Assembly (NCBI GenBank): GCA_946406115.1
Contig: OX291548.1
Coordinates: 10,900,373 to 10,964,372 of the forward strand
Direction: 5' to 3'
DNA: 64,000 nt
Source of the DNA: Apoda limacodes
Lineage: Eukaryota; Arthropoda; Insecta; Lepidoptera; Limacodidae
The notes under the pieces are model-generated. The model did not search any database and had not been told where the DNA came from. It was given only the letters and a program-made list of their open reading frames with translations. Every line of letters begins with the position of its first letter. Positions within the stretch are counted from its first letter, which is position 1. Positions 22,690 through 34,262 of the stretch are shown here, one piece after another. The translations under genes were made by a program, and so were the position numbers.

Positions 22690-22895
22690 GCGTAGTTCGT
22701 TCGTTCGTTTCAGCCGAAAGACGTCCACTGTTGAATGTATATGTCTCCACAACGGCCAGTCTTGAGCCGCCTGCGCACATCCGCTTCCTGCGGCTCTGAC
22801 CAGATCGTCTGTCCACCTGGTAGAAGGCCGACCCACGCTGAGTCTTCCAATCCGTAGTCGCCACTCGAGAAATTTTCTTCCTCATTGCCAATTGC
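22690..22895 (-). mobile_element. RTE-like LINE ORF2 C-terminus
   Basis: On the minus strand one frame reads VGRPSTRWTDDLVRAAGS, then GCAQAAQDWPLWRHIHSTVD and VFRLKRTNE. This is the RTE-clade C terminus, where 'GRPPTRWxDDLv...W...EAY.QQW' is usual. The longer ORF on this strand (22637-22891) is the wrong frame. Upstream (plus 22850-22895) the pairing CGACTACGGATTGGAAGACT belongs to the same element. It is a 5'-truncated, dead copy. TCGTTCGTTCGTTT at 22697-22710 is the antisense of its 3' repeat. Confidence 0.82.
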
Positions 22896-22979
22896 TAACT
22901 GTTTGAGCTATGTCGGTAACCGTAGTGCATGACGCAAAAACATCCGCAGATCGCTGCAACAGTGCTTGAAACATTTCTT

Positions 22980-25890
22980 ATGTTGTCACTGAGCGCACAG
23001 ATAATGGTTTTTTTTTACTGATAGCCGCCAACTCGTATGGTTTATGATAATTTTAAGGCCAATAATCCCTATCAAATTCTGTACAAGTAACATTTAAAGC
23101 GCGCACCAAATCCGATGCGTTACGATTTTGAATACGCACCGCAACACGCCGCGCCGCAGTGCACCCAGCATTAGAATGTCGAGTTGTCAACTAGAGTGCG
23201 CGTCATATAAGTTTGCACGTATTAAAATGCGGAGCGATAATTCTATCGTACATTGTTTTGCTAACTGTGGTTTTCTTAGACCAATGTGTGGGTTAATTCT
23301 TCCCTATGCGTAAAAATTTTCGAAATCGGATTATAAATAACGGAGTTCTGAGGTAACAAACATTTAAAAAAAAACATACAACCGAATTGAAACCTCCTCT
23401 TTCTTCTGAATTCGCTTAAAAACTAACTGTTTTGTATATTTGTGTAATATTTTCGTAGTTTGTTGATTGCTAACACATACTTAACAGTTTTACAGTATAG
23501 TTTTGTCCTATACTTCTTATAAACACTCTTGTATCTATTATGGTTGTATCCGGATGTGCCAATATTTTTTAGATGCACCATACGTAGGACGTAGGTATTT
23601 GTACCTCGTACGAACATACACTACGAATCTGCAGTACCTATTTGTAAATTAAGGTTTACTATGTTAAAGTCGTCGCCTTAAGTTCCCAAATAATTTTAAA
23701 CCTTCTATTAAATATATACCATATTTTTGATCCATCAAAAAACTATGAACAACTAGTCCAAAGCGAGATATAAATCTAAAACGCTTCGACACTTTTGACC
23801 ACACGTCAGGTTATGATCGGCACATTATACTCTGCATTGTTACGCTTCCTTTAACGCAGTCCCTACAATGGACATGTGTAACTATAAATTTCCGCGTGAA
23901 CAAAGGCGCTATATTGACAATGTAGAACAAAATCGATGGACGGACGAAATGACAGAAATGTCAATGATATTATTATATAGATATCACGATTGGGATTAAA
24001 TCAAATTCTTTGATCTTATAAATAATTTTCCATGCTTTAAACAATGTAAATAAAACTCAAAACAACGATTTACATTTGTTTGGTAGTAAAAAAGGAAAAG
24101 AAATTCTGCTCAATTTCCTTCGAATCGTCAAAGGTTTGCTTTAAAGGATTTTAAAATGCAACAGCTTTTTGTAGGAATTGAGTATTCCAATTCAACAGGA
24201 TTATAGTATGCAAAACGTACACAGCTTCGAATTGGGTACGTTTATTTTGAACTAGCTTTTGTGCCCAGTTTCGTGTGTGTTAGATATTTTTATAGTCAAG
24301 AGGAAAGAAAATAATTATTTCAGAGTATAAGTACTGAAGCATCACGGGACACATGGGACACCTACTAACTGTGGGCTTGTGATATCGATATATCGAAAAT
24401 AAAATGAGACATAATTTCTTTCAGTAAGCTTAAAATAAGGTTGGCGTTATATTGCAGCAGTCTGAAGCTTAGCCAAAAGGCATCGGATGCCAGATGGTTG
24501 GGCTAGCCACTGATCCCTGAGTGAAAGTTTTACTAGGTATAGGCTAGAGTTTTCCATAGGTTGCAAATATTAGTGATCAATTTATTGCTAGGTATAAAAT
24601 AAAACGAATAAGGTATATGTAGTTCGCTGCTATGTACCCCTTAATTAAAATAAAAGTACATACATTACTCTAATGTTACACGAAGATTACGAGTAACTAC
24701 ACAAATAAGTAAACTCGACAGTTTGTATTCGATTCGATTCGATACGTTGATATCGACTGGGCTACAAAGGGCACCATTCGATTGCTTCATTATGCGGAAT
24801 CGGACTCGGTTCATTGTATATCATTTCGCATGTTATATCCGTTTGTATCCTAATTTAATCATCTTGAAGATTGGACCACCGGGAAAAGCAATGTAACGGG
24901 TGGCCCCACCGATTACTGCTTGAGCTTAGAAAGACAGTTCAAGATTGATTTATTTTTGACGACATTACTACAAAAATTTGTATTTTCTGTTGAATTTGTA
25001 CGAGCAGCAGAGGAATGTAATGTAGTATTTCAGTAAATTTTATATTTATAATTAATACACAAGTGGAAGTCATTTTCATATTATATTATGAGAAAATAAA
25101 GTATTTTATAAAAGTTGATTTCTTAATTTTAACAATTGCAGACAGTGCTTTTGCAGAGTTTATTTTTTTTTAAATTTAACTTTATTAAATAACAGGAATC
25201 ATAATTAATTCTAATCCCTAATTCTAAAATAAAAAAAATTACACGACTTTGTAATATAAAAAAAAATTACAAGGGAAGATGACTTGTAAGTTATAGGATA
25301 CTTAATCCTATACAATAGACTAAAGTTTATCATTAAAATAATGCAAATACAAAATATATTTACTTCTTATTGATTGCCAGTTAGAATTTTTATATGAAAA
25401 TGCAATTTACATTTTGATCAGCCTGTATTAAAATGTTCGATGATGTTCAAAGCAATATTGGAATCCGCAAGGCGCATCACATTCAGAAATTACTTATTCG
25501 GGATGCGCACAAATGTTCAATTCTAATGCCTTCGCGGTCTTTCTTTACTTTACATTTGATCTGATTCAATTTGCCTGACGTCTTATTTTCATCTTGGTGG
25601 TCCAATCCAAATTGTGTTTGTATTGAATGATGTAGTTGTTGGTACGCAAATTCTGGATTTTTTTTATGTTTATTCTTCTTATAGGTACTGTGGGAGTTCG
25701 TCGGCCGGAATTTATCTACGCCCGCTTGCTTATCTTAATATAAAGGTATCTAGCTATCGAGATGTCAATTAAATTTTGTAATATCTTTGCAAGCCGTGTG
25801 AAGACGGGAGTCGCTTCTTGCTCATTTTATTTCTCTCAGAATACAACATTCAATATTATACTAAGTCACAATTTGTATATTAAAAAAAAT
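22980..25890. other. Mostly unique A+T-rich DNA
   Basis: A GC-richer patch at 23095-23215 (CACGCCGCGCCGCAGTGCAC) underlies a 61-codon ORF of no known family. GATTCGATTCGATTCGAT (24729-24746 region) is a short 5-bp repeat and GATATCGATATATCG near 24380 is palindromic. I see no gene. Confidence 0.45.
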
Positions 25891-26327
25891 CAGCCAAGTG
25901 CGAGTCGGACTCGCGCACGAAGGGTTCCGTACCATTCATCGAAAAATGGCAAAAAAATCACGTTTTTTGTATGGGAACCCCCTTAAATATTTGTTTTATT
26001 TTAATTTAATTATATACTTTTAAAGTAAATATATAACTAAATATTCATGAATATTTAAAGCGTATACCTGTTGCCGTTATCAATATCGACTAAAAACGAG
26101 CAAAAAAATCACGTTTGTTGTATGGGAGCCCCCTTAAATATTTATTTTATTCTGTTTTTTAGTATTCATTGTTATAGCAGCAATAGAAATACATCATCTG
26201 TGAAAATTTCAACAGTCTAACTACACGGTTCATGAGATACAGCTTGGTGACAGACGGACAGACGGAGAGCGAAGTCTTAGTAATGGGGTCTCGTTTTTTA
26301 CTCTTTGGGTACGAAACCCAAAAAAAT
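25891..26327 (+). repeat. Complete copy, GGGTTCCGTACC-family repeat
   Basis: It runs from a CCAAGTGCGAGTCGGACTCG head, through GGGTTCCGTACC (about 25922) and a TGTATGGGAACCCCCTTAAA block, to a second TGTATGGGAGCCCCCTTAAA block. Then come ATACATCATCTGTGAAAATT, CACGGTTCATGAGATACAGC, GGACAGACGGAGAGCGAAGT, and the close GGGTACGAAACCC. The two ends are loosely inverted. Other copies are at 40.05, 42.5, 45.3, 49.9 and 61.9 kb. It is an abundant lepidopteran repeat with no coding capacity; I cannot name the family with certainty. Confidence 0.8.
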
Positions 26328-27160
26328 GTACACAAATGTTGACTCGATTGCGGTCTTAATTACAATGTTTTATCTTTTTCATGGTTCTTCGCCATGACCT
26401 TGCGGACCCTTAAAATATTTTCTAGAAGCTTTTGAATGACATTCTAATTCTGAACTACATCGAATCTTAAAAGGACAAAAATAGACATAGTCTATTACTC
26501 TTATCTTTCTATGCACAGATGCTATGGCAAACTTCCATGCACACCATAGTACCTACCTAGTTCGTCAAGGACTGTTAAAGGGGTCCTGTCCCAGGCCTGT
26601 AATCTTACTGCAAAATTACTCTTAAGCTGGTGACTTACAACTTATGGGACATATACAAATCCACTTTAGTTTAGACAGGCAAAGTTGTGTCACGCTCTTC
26701 TTAGCTTTAAAGTTCGTCAGCTATATACATCAGAAGCATGAGCGCTGATGAGCTCACTGCCCTGACCCCGGGCTTAAGTGATTGGTGAAAAGAGGCCGTC
26801 CCCCTTATTATGGGTGTGATTTACTGTGAATCCAGTTACTGATTACCTCCTTTAAGGGTTAAAACATTCAAGATTCATTATTTTTGCGGAACTATGTAAA
26901 TATCCAGGAATAAAATAGCTTGTACGTAAATTTAGGGCAGGTACATGGTATGTTCATTCCAAATTTTTGCCAAATTGTTTTGGCTGTCGTGGCGAAGGAG
27001 TACCAAATATACGAACTAACACACACACCGATCGATTACCAGGCGCCGTAGGATTCCTACGGAAATAAAACTAAAATAAAACTTTGCCAAAAAATCACGT
27101 CATTACACCATTGCAACGTGAGGGAATAGTGCCCCGCGGCTTTAAAATTTAAACTTAACA

Positions 27161-27306
27161 ATTAGTCCAGTCCTTACCCCGTTGCTACACAAAAAATCAG
27201 GTCAGTCCTTACCCCGTTGCAACACAAAAAATTAGGGCAGTCCTTACCCCGTTGCTACACAAAAAATTAGGCCAGTCCTTACCCCGTTGCTACACAAAAA
27301 ATTAAA
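27161..27306 (+). repeat. 35-bp minisatellite, four copies
   Basis: CAGTCCTTACCCCGTTGCTA begins at 27168, 27203, 27238 and 27273, exactly 35 bp apart, each followed by CACAAAAAAT(T/C)A. The array is flanked by related sequence: TTGCAACGTGAGGGAATAGT at about 27113 and TTGCAACGTAAAGGAATAGT at about 27352, as if the array grew between two copies of a longer unit. Confidence 0.92.
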
Positions 27307-27439
27307 GTCCTTCTGGCTCTCTATTTGCTAAAATTCAGGTCAACCTTTCTGTTGCAACGTAAAGGAATAGTCCCCTTCGGTATCACCCACAGTAAAAAAT
27401 ATTTCCTACGTCTATCTTTATTCTTTAATATATATCCTA

Positions 27440-27570
27440 TGTACGTAATAAGTTTGTTTATTTGTTTAAACACTTCAAGTCGCATTGAAGCGTCTAATGA
27501 GCTGAAATTTGGCACAGGTAATAAAATGAAGAAGGAAATAGGCTTCTTTTGATCCTGGAAAATGCAACAG
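27440..27570 (+). repeat. Fragment of dispersed 'GAAATTTGGCAC' repeat
   Basis: TTTGTTTATTTGTTTAAACA, GAGCTGAAATTTGGCACAGG and a TCCTGGAAAATGCAAC block follow the order seen at 1.24-1.40 kb. Confidence 0.45.
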
Positions 27571-27758
27571 AAATAGTTGCTTATAGCATTTTTTTTTTAA
27601 TTCTTTGTTCTACCCCAATATAGGTAGGTAGGTAGAAGTACCATGAAAATGCTCATAGGTTTGTTGTCAAATTAAATAATGCAAAAGTATCTAAAACGTT
27701 ACGTAAAGTCTGATGACAATCGTTATTAAGACTAAGCTATATTTTTCTGCGGAGCTTA

Positions 27759-28036
27759 TAGTCCAGTCAAATTAGAAAATAAAACAACATTAATTGGTGG
27801 AGTTTTGAACTTTCTTGTACATGTTCATTAAACCTCCCGTTGTACTAAAAGTCCCCATCGCGCTCGCGCCGCCATCTTGGAAAAAGGTACCCTTTTTCAG
27901 TTTTTTGCTTATAACTCGGCAACAATTATTAATACGATAAAATCGTGTATGCAAAAACTGTAATTTATTAAATTTTCTATAAAAAGCTAAGATATATTAT
28001 TTGTGTATCTCTAATACTTTATCTGTAATCCAACAT
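27759..28036 (+). repeat. Left terminal inverted repeat of the 2.7 kb transposon
   Basis: It pairs with 30158-30464 in reverse complement, from TAGTCCAGTC at the outer edge to TATCTCTAATACTTTATCTG and TAATCC at the inner edge. Indels and substitutions are scattered, so the two arms have diverged. Confidence 0.82.
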
Positions 28037-30157
28037 TGAAAATATTTTTTTTATATTTTTGATATCGATATATAGTTTTGTTTCTGTTTACTCCTAAAAT
28101 GTTCACATATATCTTCAAAAACTTATTCCATAACACTACCTAGAGATAGAAAGACCGACAGAGATGATGATGATGTGTATAGCAGGGCGGAGTCTGCATG
28201 GTGAGTAAGAATAGCGAATAGGCTAGACCGACCAGCCATCAACCGATCATCATCACGTCTGATTCCGATAAAACCACCTATCCTGAGTAGAATGAAGGCA
28301 AGATTCTCAACAGACTCATAAACTAACTTAATTTTAATATTATGACTGCTACTAACTACGCCGTTAATGACAACCATAGGCTGGACACACTCAACATAGC
28401 GTTTTTACAGAACATAAGCCTAAGTTTGCGCTCTGTGCTGGAAGAACTTTGCTCTAACAATCTCTTGGTTATTAAGCTCTTAGGCCGCAGGCCTACGAAG
28501 CCACTGCGACAGACTGTGATAAATTGTGACAAATTCAAGAAAGCTCTTAAAACAATCAGATTACCACAGCTAGCTCTCATTCCTGCTCTCATTAGATCTC
28601 TAATATTAATGTGGTCATAGAATCTGTCACCCAACAGTCACTCGCAAGCTACTATAAGCAAGTGCATAAAATAAAAACCAGTTAAGAGCGATCTAAGTGT
28701 ATGTGGAACTGCTTATAAATATAACAGCTTAAAACCGTTGTGAAGTATTTATTGAACGCTGTCACCACGTCTAAAAATGGCGCTCCTATAGGTATATTTA
28801 TACCTACTCCGTAAAATCTGTGATGCAGTGCCCCTGTTCTGTTGCCCAAAATTCGAAATGACTTTGGTAAAGTGGTCTATACTTAGTGTCTATGAAATAA
28901 CGTAACCGTGGTTGTAGTAACCGTTAATAAAGTTTACTCAAAGCGATCAGTGTACTAAATTATCTATATGACGAGGGCTGAGGACATTTTTACCCTAACT
29001 ACGTTGCAAAAAATGTAGCTCGACATCGCCCCGTTAAAAATACAGGAAAAATACTTATTAATGAATAATCAGGAATAAACTTCATTTTGATAGTCTGCAG
29101 AACTTGACAGAAGGTAGAGAGGTAAGCGGCGGAAGAGCGCATCTACTTTTGACCTCATTGTCTGCCTTGCGGTCATGATTGGTGTCTACTGGTTTAGTGC
29201 TAAGGAAGCATTACGACTCTAAATTTTTTCTAAGCAGTCGTCGTCACAGGAATTCATTTAGTCTTTGCAGGGAAGGTATGGCGCTCAGGGTGTCGACTTC
29301 AACTCCAGTTAGCCTGGAGGCCGGGCTACATCCCTTCCATCACGTTTTCGTGACTGCTTTTTGTACGCCTGTAGCCTTCTTGATACTTTTGTAGAAGGAG
29401 TCTAGTGTTCGGCAGAGGGATAATTGTTACGTTGTTGTCGTGCGGCGTAGGGCCCCCTTTTAGTAACTTTATGTCTTCGGGAACCGGTGAACGCTTTTTT
29501 AGGGCACTCGCTGATGGTAGTTTAACTTACTGACTGGTAAGAGATTTAATGCCACGTCAATTTGTCGTGAGATCTAATAAGAGAGGATGCGATCTAGTTG
29601 CTTTAAGCTAAAAAGCTTTCAAGGGCTTTCTTGAATACGCCTTTATCGGATATGAGTCAGAGGAACATATAATAACTGGAAGAAATTCAAAGCAAAATCC
29701 GTCTAGATACAGAAACCTTATAGGCTTACGTAATGTGAAAGCACTACGTCAAGTATTTCCAGCCTATGACTAATTTTAGTATTGCAGTACTATAAACGAT
29801 GCTTGGTAACTATATACATTTACATACAAAGTCACGTAAATCGGAATAAGTTGCCTAAGTCGGTATGGGAAGTGAGGCATACCTACGAGACGATGATCAG
29901 CTGATAGGTGGTCATGGCTTTTCGGTATTTTGTGGTACTTATACCCACCAAGTGGCCCCAAAACACATTCCGACTCAGCCATACACATCATGTCACATAA
30001 TGCATTTGCCTCTTTTGTCTCTCTTTCTCACCCTCTCATCTTTCTTTCTCTCTTGGTAGTCTCGCGAAATAAATCTAAAAATATATTTGAACCATTTTGG
30101 AGTAAACATAAAACAAACGGTATATCAGCAGCAAAAAAATAAATAATTTTCCTTTTT
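28037..30157. other. Interior of the 2.7 kb transposon
   Basis: Low coding capacity. Overlapping 92-codon ORFs on both strands (28342-28620 plus, 28356-28634 minus) and a 71-codon ORF (29179-29394) carry no motif I know. G+C is higher in 29100-29600 than in the genomic flanks, which suggests degraded former coding sequence. Confidence 0.4.
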
Positions 30158-30464
30158 AACGTCGGATTACAGCTAAAATACTAGAGATACAATAATCATA
30201 TGTAAAGGCTTTTTTATAGAATATTTAATAATCTATAGTTCTTACACACACATTTTTTTCCGTATCAGCAATAATTGCCGAGATATAAGCAAAAAAGTAC
30301 AAAAGGGTTCCAATTTTCCAAGATGGCGGCGCGAGCGCAACAGCTATCGATGGGGACTTTTAGTATGTTCAACGGGAGGTCTTAATGAACAACTACACCA
30401 AAATTCAAAACTTTACCAATGAATGTTTTTTTAGCCTAAAAATGTATCTAATTTGACTGGACTA
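30158..30464 (-). repeat. Right terminal inverted repeat of the 2.7 kb transposon
   Basis: Reverse complement of the left arm: GGATTACAGCTAAAATACTA at the inner edge, CAAGATGGCGGCGCGAGCGC in the middle, and TTTGACTGGACTA at the outer end. It carries small insertions relative to the left arm, for example around 30345-30352. Confidence 0.82.
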
Positions 30465-30756
30465 TTAAGAATAATCTTGAATACTGCCTACACTGATGGG
30501 TACTAGTCGTCCCTCAGGCAGTCTCTAAGGCTTATAACTAAAGTAATCCTATGTCAGTTGATTGATTAAACCTATCATGATTTAATTAAAGCTATACTAA
30601 AAGCACGCGGTCTATGAATAAATAACAATAAATTTTAGATGGATATTTATCTTTGTTTCATATTAAGATAAAGATTCCAAACAAATGAATGAGAATGTTG
30701 AAATATAAAAGATTTATTTTTTAAATTTATCTTATTATTAAGCGAGTAATACTCCT

Positions 30757-30850
30757 GGTGCTTCAAGCGTCCATAGGCCACGGTGACCGCTTACCATCAG
30801 GCAGACCGTAGGCTTGTTTGCCACCTTAGTGGTATAAAAAAAAAATAACA
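30757..30850 (+). mobile_element. LINE 3'-end fragment with A tail
   Basis: GGTGCTTCAAGCGTCCATAG, CACGGTGACCGCTTACCATC, GGCAGACCGTAGGCTTGTTT and TTAGTGGTATAAAAAAAAAA. This is the sense orientation of the shared LINE 3' terminus, 5' truncated to about 90 bp. Confidence 0.8.
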
Positions 30851-31409
30851 AATACTAGTTTGTTAAAGAAAGTTTTTTTCGTCTGACTTGACTAGAATAT
30901 AGTTTATAACTACCCTGAAAATCTATTCCAAATTATTGGTGAAAGATTCTGCTACATCCAAATTTACAAATTTATAAAAAATTAGTATTGATTTTTAAGT
31001 TTTAAACCAAATTTTAGGTCCTACATGCATGTCCAACATTTTTAATGTAAGATCAAACATGTTGAACTTTCACAAAAACTTACAACCACTTCTGGCGCCG
31101 TTAGCCAATCCTGTCGGAAACAACTTAAGTGGATGTCTTTACTTCAAATGGAATCACGGAATCAACCTGCCAAATTTTTGCTTCGTAAATCAGTTAGTTT
31201 TGAGATTTTGTGATTAGTGTTAGTGATTTAATTTCGCTTTTATATGTTGTGTTTTTCTTTGAGTACGAAAATATTTTATAAAAGTCCTACCAAACTGATT
31301 TTACAATAAAAAAGAATAACCAATGGATCATTTGCTCCTCGCAAAAAACAACATTTGCAATACAAAATAGGTATAAATGTAGTCGCCAAAAAAATTTACA
31401 AAGGTAACA

Positions 31410-31724
31410 TTAGTAACAGGCATGAAGAAGTGTAACAGTACACTTGGTAACAGGCGTAACAATGGGGTGTCGGTTCTTCGAAGTCACGAGCCGACAGAAC
31501 CAGCCGACACGTCTTCGGACTTGTCTCGGGTTAAATTTAGCGTTAGTGATCCCATTTACATGTATTATGAATGTTATGCTATACTTTTTGCAATGAAACC
31601 TTTGAAAGTAAAAGTAGCAGATGAGACAGAAGCTAGTTGAGTTGTAAAGATTCGCTTGCGCACGCGTAAACGGATTATGAATCGCGTAGATCTTTTTATG
31701 TTCTTGTAAAACGGTTCTGTCCAA
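31410..31724. other. GC-richer patch with opposing ORFs
   Basis: A 72-codon plus-strand ORF (31422-31640) and a 104-codon minus-strand ORF from a TTG (31410-31724) overlap in sequence with CG-rich words such as CCGACACGTCTTCGG. Neither has a motif I know. It may be a repeat fragment or coding remnant. Confidence 0.2.
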
Positions 31725-33026
31725 ATAAGACGGACAGACTGAAGTAAGTTCCCAGGTGGTTTATCAAAAACTATTGATTTTCAATGAAGAAAATTAAGTT
31801 TGAGCCATTTATAAAAAGTTCGATATCGACAGAAAATTTACAGATCAAAGTTTCAAAGTTGAATTTTGATTTAGAAGGTTCGTTTTAGGGGGTTAAATGA
31901 AAGATGGCAAATATGATAACATTGAAAACAGTTTTTCGTATATCAAGTAAAATCTTTAAAGAGAACAAATTTTGAAATCATTCACTAACACAATTTTTTC
32001 AGTCTTTTAACCACAAAAGGGTAACAAGAAATTATTTCAAGTGTATTTAATAGTTTTTAAGGAGCCTACATAAAAATCGGGATCAAAAATAAAATGTGTT
32101 TCGTAGTAAAGTACCTATTACAATAGATAAAGTAATGAATTAGCAAAAGTAGCGTCATACTGGCATACTCACTAGGCAGTTTTATTTGTAAACAGCTAAA
32201 AATTGACTTAATTATACCATTATATATATATTTCTATTGAGATTTAGCTTTTATGTTTGCAGTTGACTGCTAAAAAGAATCCTGGCTTCGAAAGTTTAAA
32301 TGAACCTGGTAACGAGCACTGACGCAGATCTGTTTCGTGTCGTCATGAATTGGCAGAAATTTTCGACACCAATAATGTTGAAAAGAAACAAAAAGAAGCT
32401 TTAATTACTTTTCTATCAATAAATTAAGAAACAAATAGGTATGTCACAAGTAGGTAGTAGTATTTAGTTTAATTTTAAATGTAATTCGATAATGTATGAA
32501 ACCATATACACGAGTATAGCGGTATCCTAAATTATGGAATTAATTTGGTAGTGACCAAAATAATTTGACCAAAATTATGAATTCGTATGGTGGAAGTGTA
32601 TGTAGCATTTATTATTATAAGCGTTGAAGCTACAGACAAAACTTAACAAAACTTTCACGAAAGGAATAAAATGATATTAAAACCGATGACTCGGCAATCA
32701 AAATTCCGTATTACAGCGTAATTTGTAATTATTACAAGTTTATTGTAAAAGTACATTATATGACCCAATGGTATGCGACGACAGCGATCAACACTGGTCT
32801 GGTCAACCAGGAACAAATTGTTATTGATACAAAAACGGGAATTACGGTATAGTCTGTCAGATGCTCTTGGAAATATCAATGAATGACATCGCGTTATGAC
32901 ATATGTGGTACAGCTTTAAGAAGAACTAGAACTGTCTTATACTGAACATATTTTTTCAATAATTCTTTAATGTTCAATGCAAGTTCATACAATAGAAATA
33001 AACGAAAGAAAAAACTATAGTTTTTG

Positions 33027-33062
33027 TATACCACACAGGTGGCAAACAAGCTCACAGTCAAC
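33027..33062 (-). mobile_element. Tiny LINE 3'-end stub
   Basis: TATACCACACAGGTGGCAAA and CAAGCTCACAGTCAACC match the outermost ~35 bp of the LINE 3' end and directly precede a longer copy in the same orientation. Confidence 0.55.
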
Positions 33063-33063
33063 C

Positions 33064-33902
33064 TTTTTTTATACCAGTAAGGTGGAAAACAAGCATACGG
33101 TCTGCCCGATGGTAATCAGTCATCGTAGCCTATCGACGCTTGCAACACCAGGGGTATAACTCGCGCGTTGCCGACCTATCCAACATCTAATAACTTCTTT
33201 TTTGAAGAATCCCAAACTGTAGTCCTTTGAAAAAACCTTGGCAGGGAGCACATTCCACAACACAAGTGGTCGCAGGAGGAAGTGTCTCTGAAACCGGACT
33301 GTACGCGACCATTTTGGTTCTAAGGTATAAGAATGAATTTCCTGCCGATGGCGAGCGGTAAGATGGTAGAAAGTAGCATTATTTCGTACTATTCATCAGA
33401 ACACATTGTAAAAGCGGTAGAACACACACATGGAGGCAAAGTCTTTCCTCAGACTTAAGGGTTCGATCCGGCAAGTGAGTTTGGGATCGTCGACAATTCT
33501 CACAGCCCGACGTTGAACCTAGTCAAAAGGGCCAAGCTGGTATCCAGGTGCACCCGCCCAGAGATGGCAGGAGTAATCCATATGGGGCCAAACTTGCGAC
33601 TTGTAAAGCAGTAACCTTTGCCCCCACGTGAAGTACTGTTTCGCTCTGTTGAGTACACCAAGTTTTTTGGACACTAGCTTCACCTTGTCTTGCAAATCAT
33701 TTTGGAACTGAACATCGCTAGAGATGTCAACACCAAGGATCCCAATGCTGCAAGAAAGGGGAGTGTTCTGGAATTGTGGGACCACAGTAATTTTTTTAGC
33801 GGCGAACGCGCAGACTTGTATCTCGGTAGGGTTGAATCGAACCAAGTTTTCCCGTCCCCAGACCTTGGACAGAGTGGTCTCGATCTAAAGCATTCGCCGC
33901 AG
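33064..33902 (-). mobile_element. Jockey/CR1-like LINE, 3' UTR plus RT C-terminus
   Basis: In minus-strand order, an RT C-terminal frame (33845 to 33519) reads SKKLGVLNRAKQYFTWGQRL, LLYKSQVWPHMDYSCHLWAG and APGYQL, the region after the YxDD core in Jockey/CR1-type reverse transcriptases. It stops just after GPFD. Further C-terminal blocks follow in other frames to about 33230, then the 3' UTR with GGTGTTGCAAGCGTC and the TTGTTTTCCACCTTACTGGT terminus with A tail (T run at 33064-33070). The element is 5' truncated and frameshifted, so inactive. It is the best reference copy of the family in this window. Confidence 0.85.
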
Positions 33903-34262
33903 AATATGAACGCTTACAACACCGGGGGCAATACTCGCAAGTTACCGATGTCCTTTAAAAATCTAAGTGATTACATTTTTAACATTTGAAGGAGTCTAAA
34001 CTTTTTTGAAGAACCGTACTGTACGTGACCATTTAGGTTTCAAGGTGTGAGGATAAATTCCCTGCGGGCAGTGCGATGATACAAAGTTGCCGTGTATATT
34101 ATTTCAAGCAATGCCTCAGAACACAGCTCATTGTACAAGCGGTATTACACACATAGGGACGCAAACTTTCTCCTCAGACTAAAGAGTTGATAATGAAGGG
34201 TATGGGTTGGTACAGCTTGTGATTTTGAAATCTTCAACAATTCTATAAGCCTTTCGTTAAAC
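33903..34262 (-). mobile_element. Second LINE copy, same family, abutting the first
   Basis: It begins GAACGCTTACAACACCGGGG and CAATACTCGCAAGTTACCGA, the inner 3' UTR of the same family. It then passes GAAGAACCGTACTGTACGTG, ACCATTTAGGTTTCAAGGTG and CTCATTGTACAAGCGGTATT, all matching 33.23-33.45 kb at lower identity. The outermost 3' end is missing, so the first copy appears to have inserted into it or to have replaced its tail. Confidence 0.75.

Larger units (their letters stand above)
27759..30464. mobile_element. DNA transposon with long terminal inverted repeats
   Basis: The left end (TAGTCCAGTCAAATTAGA) and right end (TCTAATTTGACTGGACTA) are exact inverted sequences, and similarity continues inward for about 280-310 bp each side. 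Shared blocks include TTAAACCTCCCGTTG / CAACGGGAGGTCTTAA, AAAAGTCCCCATCG and GCGCTCGCGCCGCCATCTTG. The flanks are TTA on both sides, which fits a TTA duplication; shifting the edge gives a TA duplication, so the target site is ambiguous. The 2.1 kb interior has ORFs of at most 92 codons, none recognised as transposase, so this copy is non-autonomous or decayed. The superfamily is unresolved. Confidence 0.85.

Noticed and set aside
22637..22891. 84-aa minus-strand ORF
   Set aside because: The conserved RTE words are in the neighbouring frame of the same strand.
29865..30142. Overlapping 64- and 70-aa ORFs inside the transposon
   Set aside because: Pyrimidine-rich, low-complexity translation (runs of S, L and F) with no motif.
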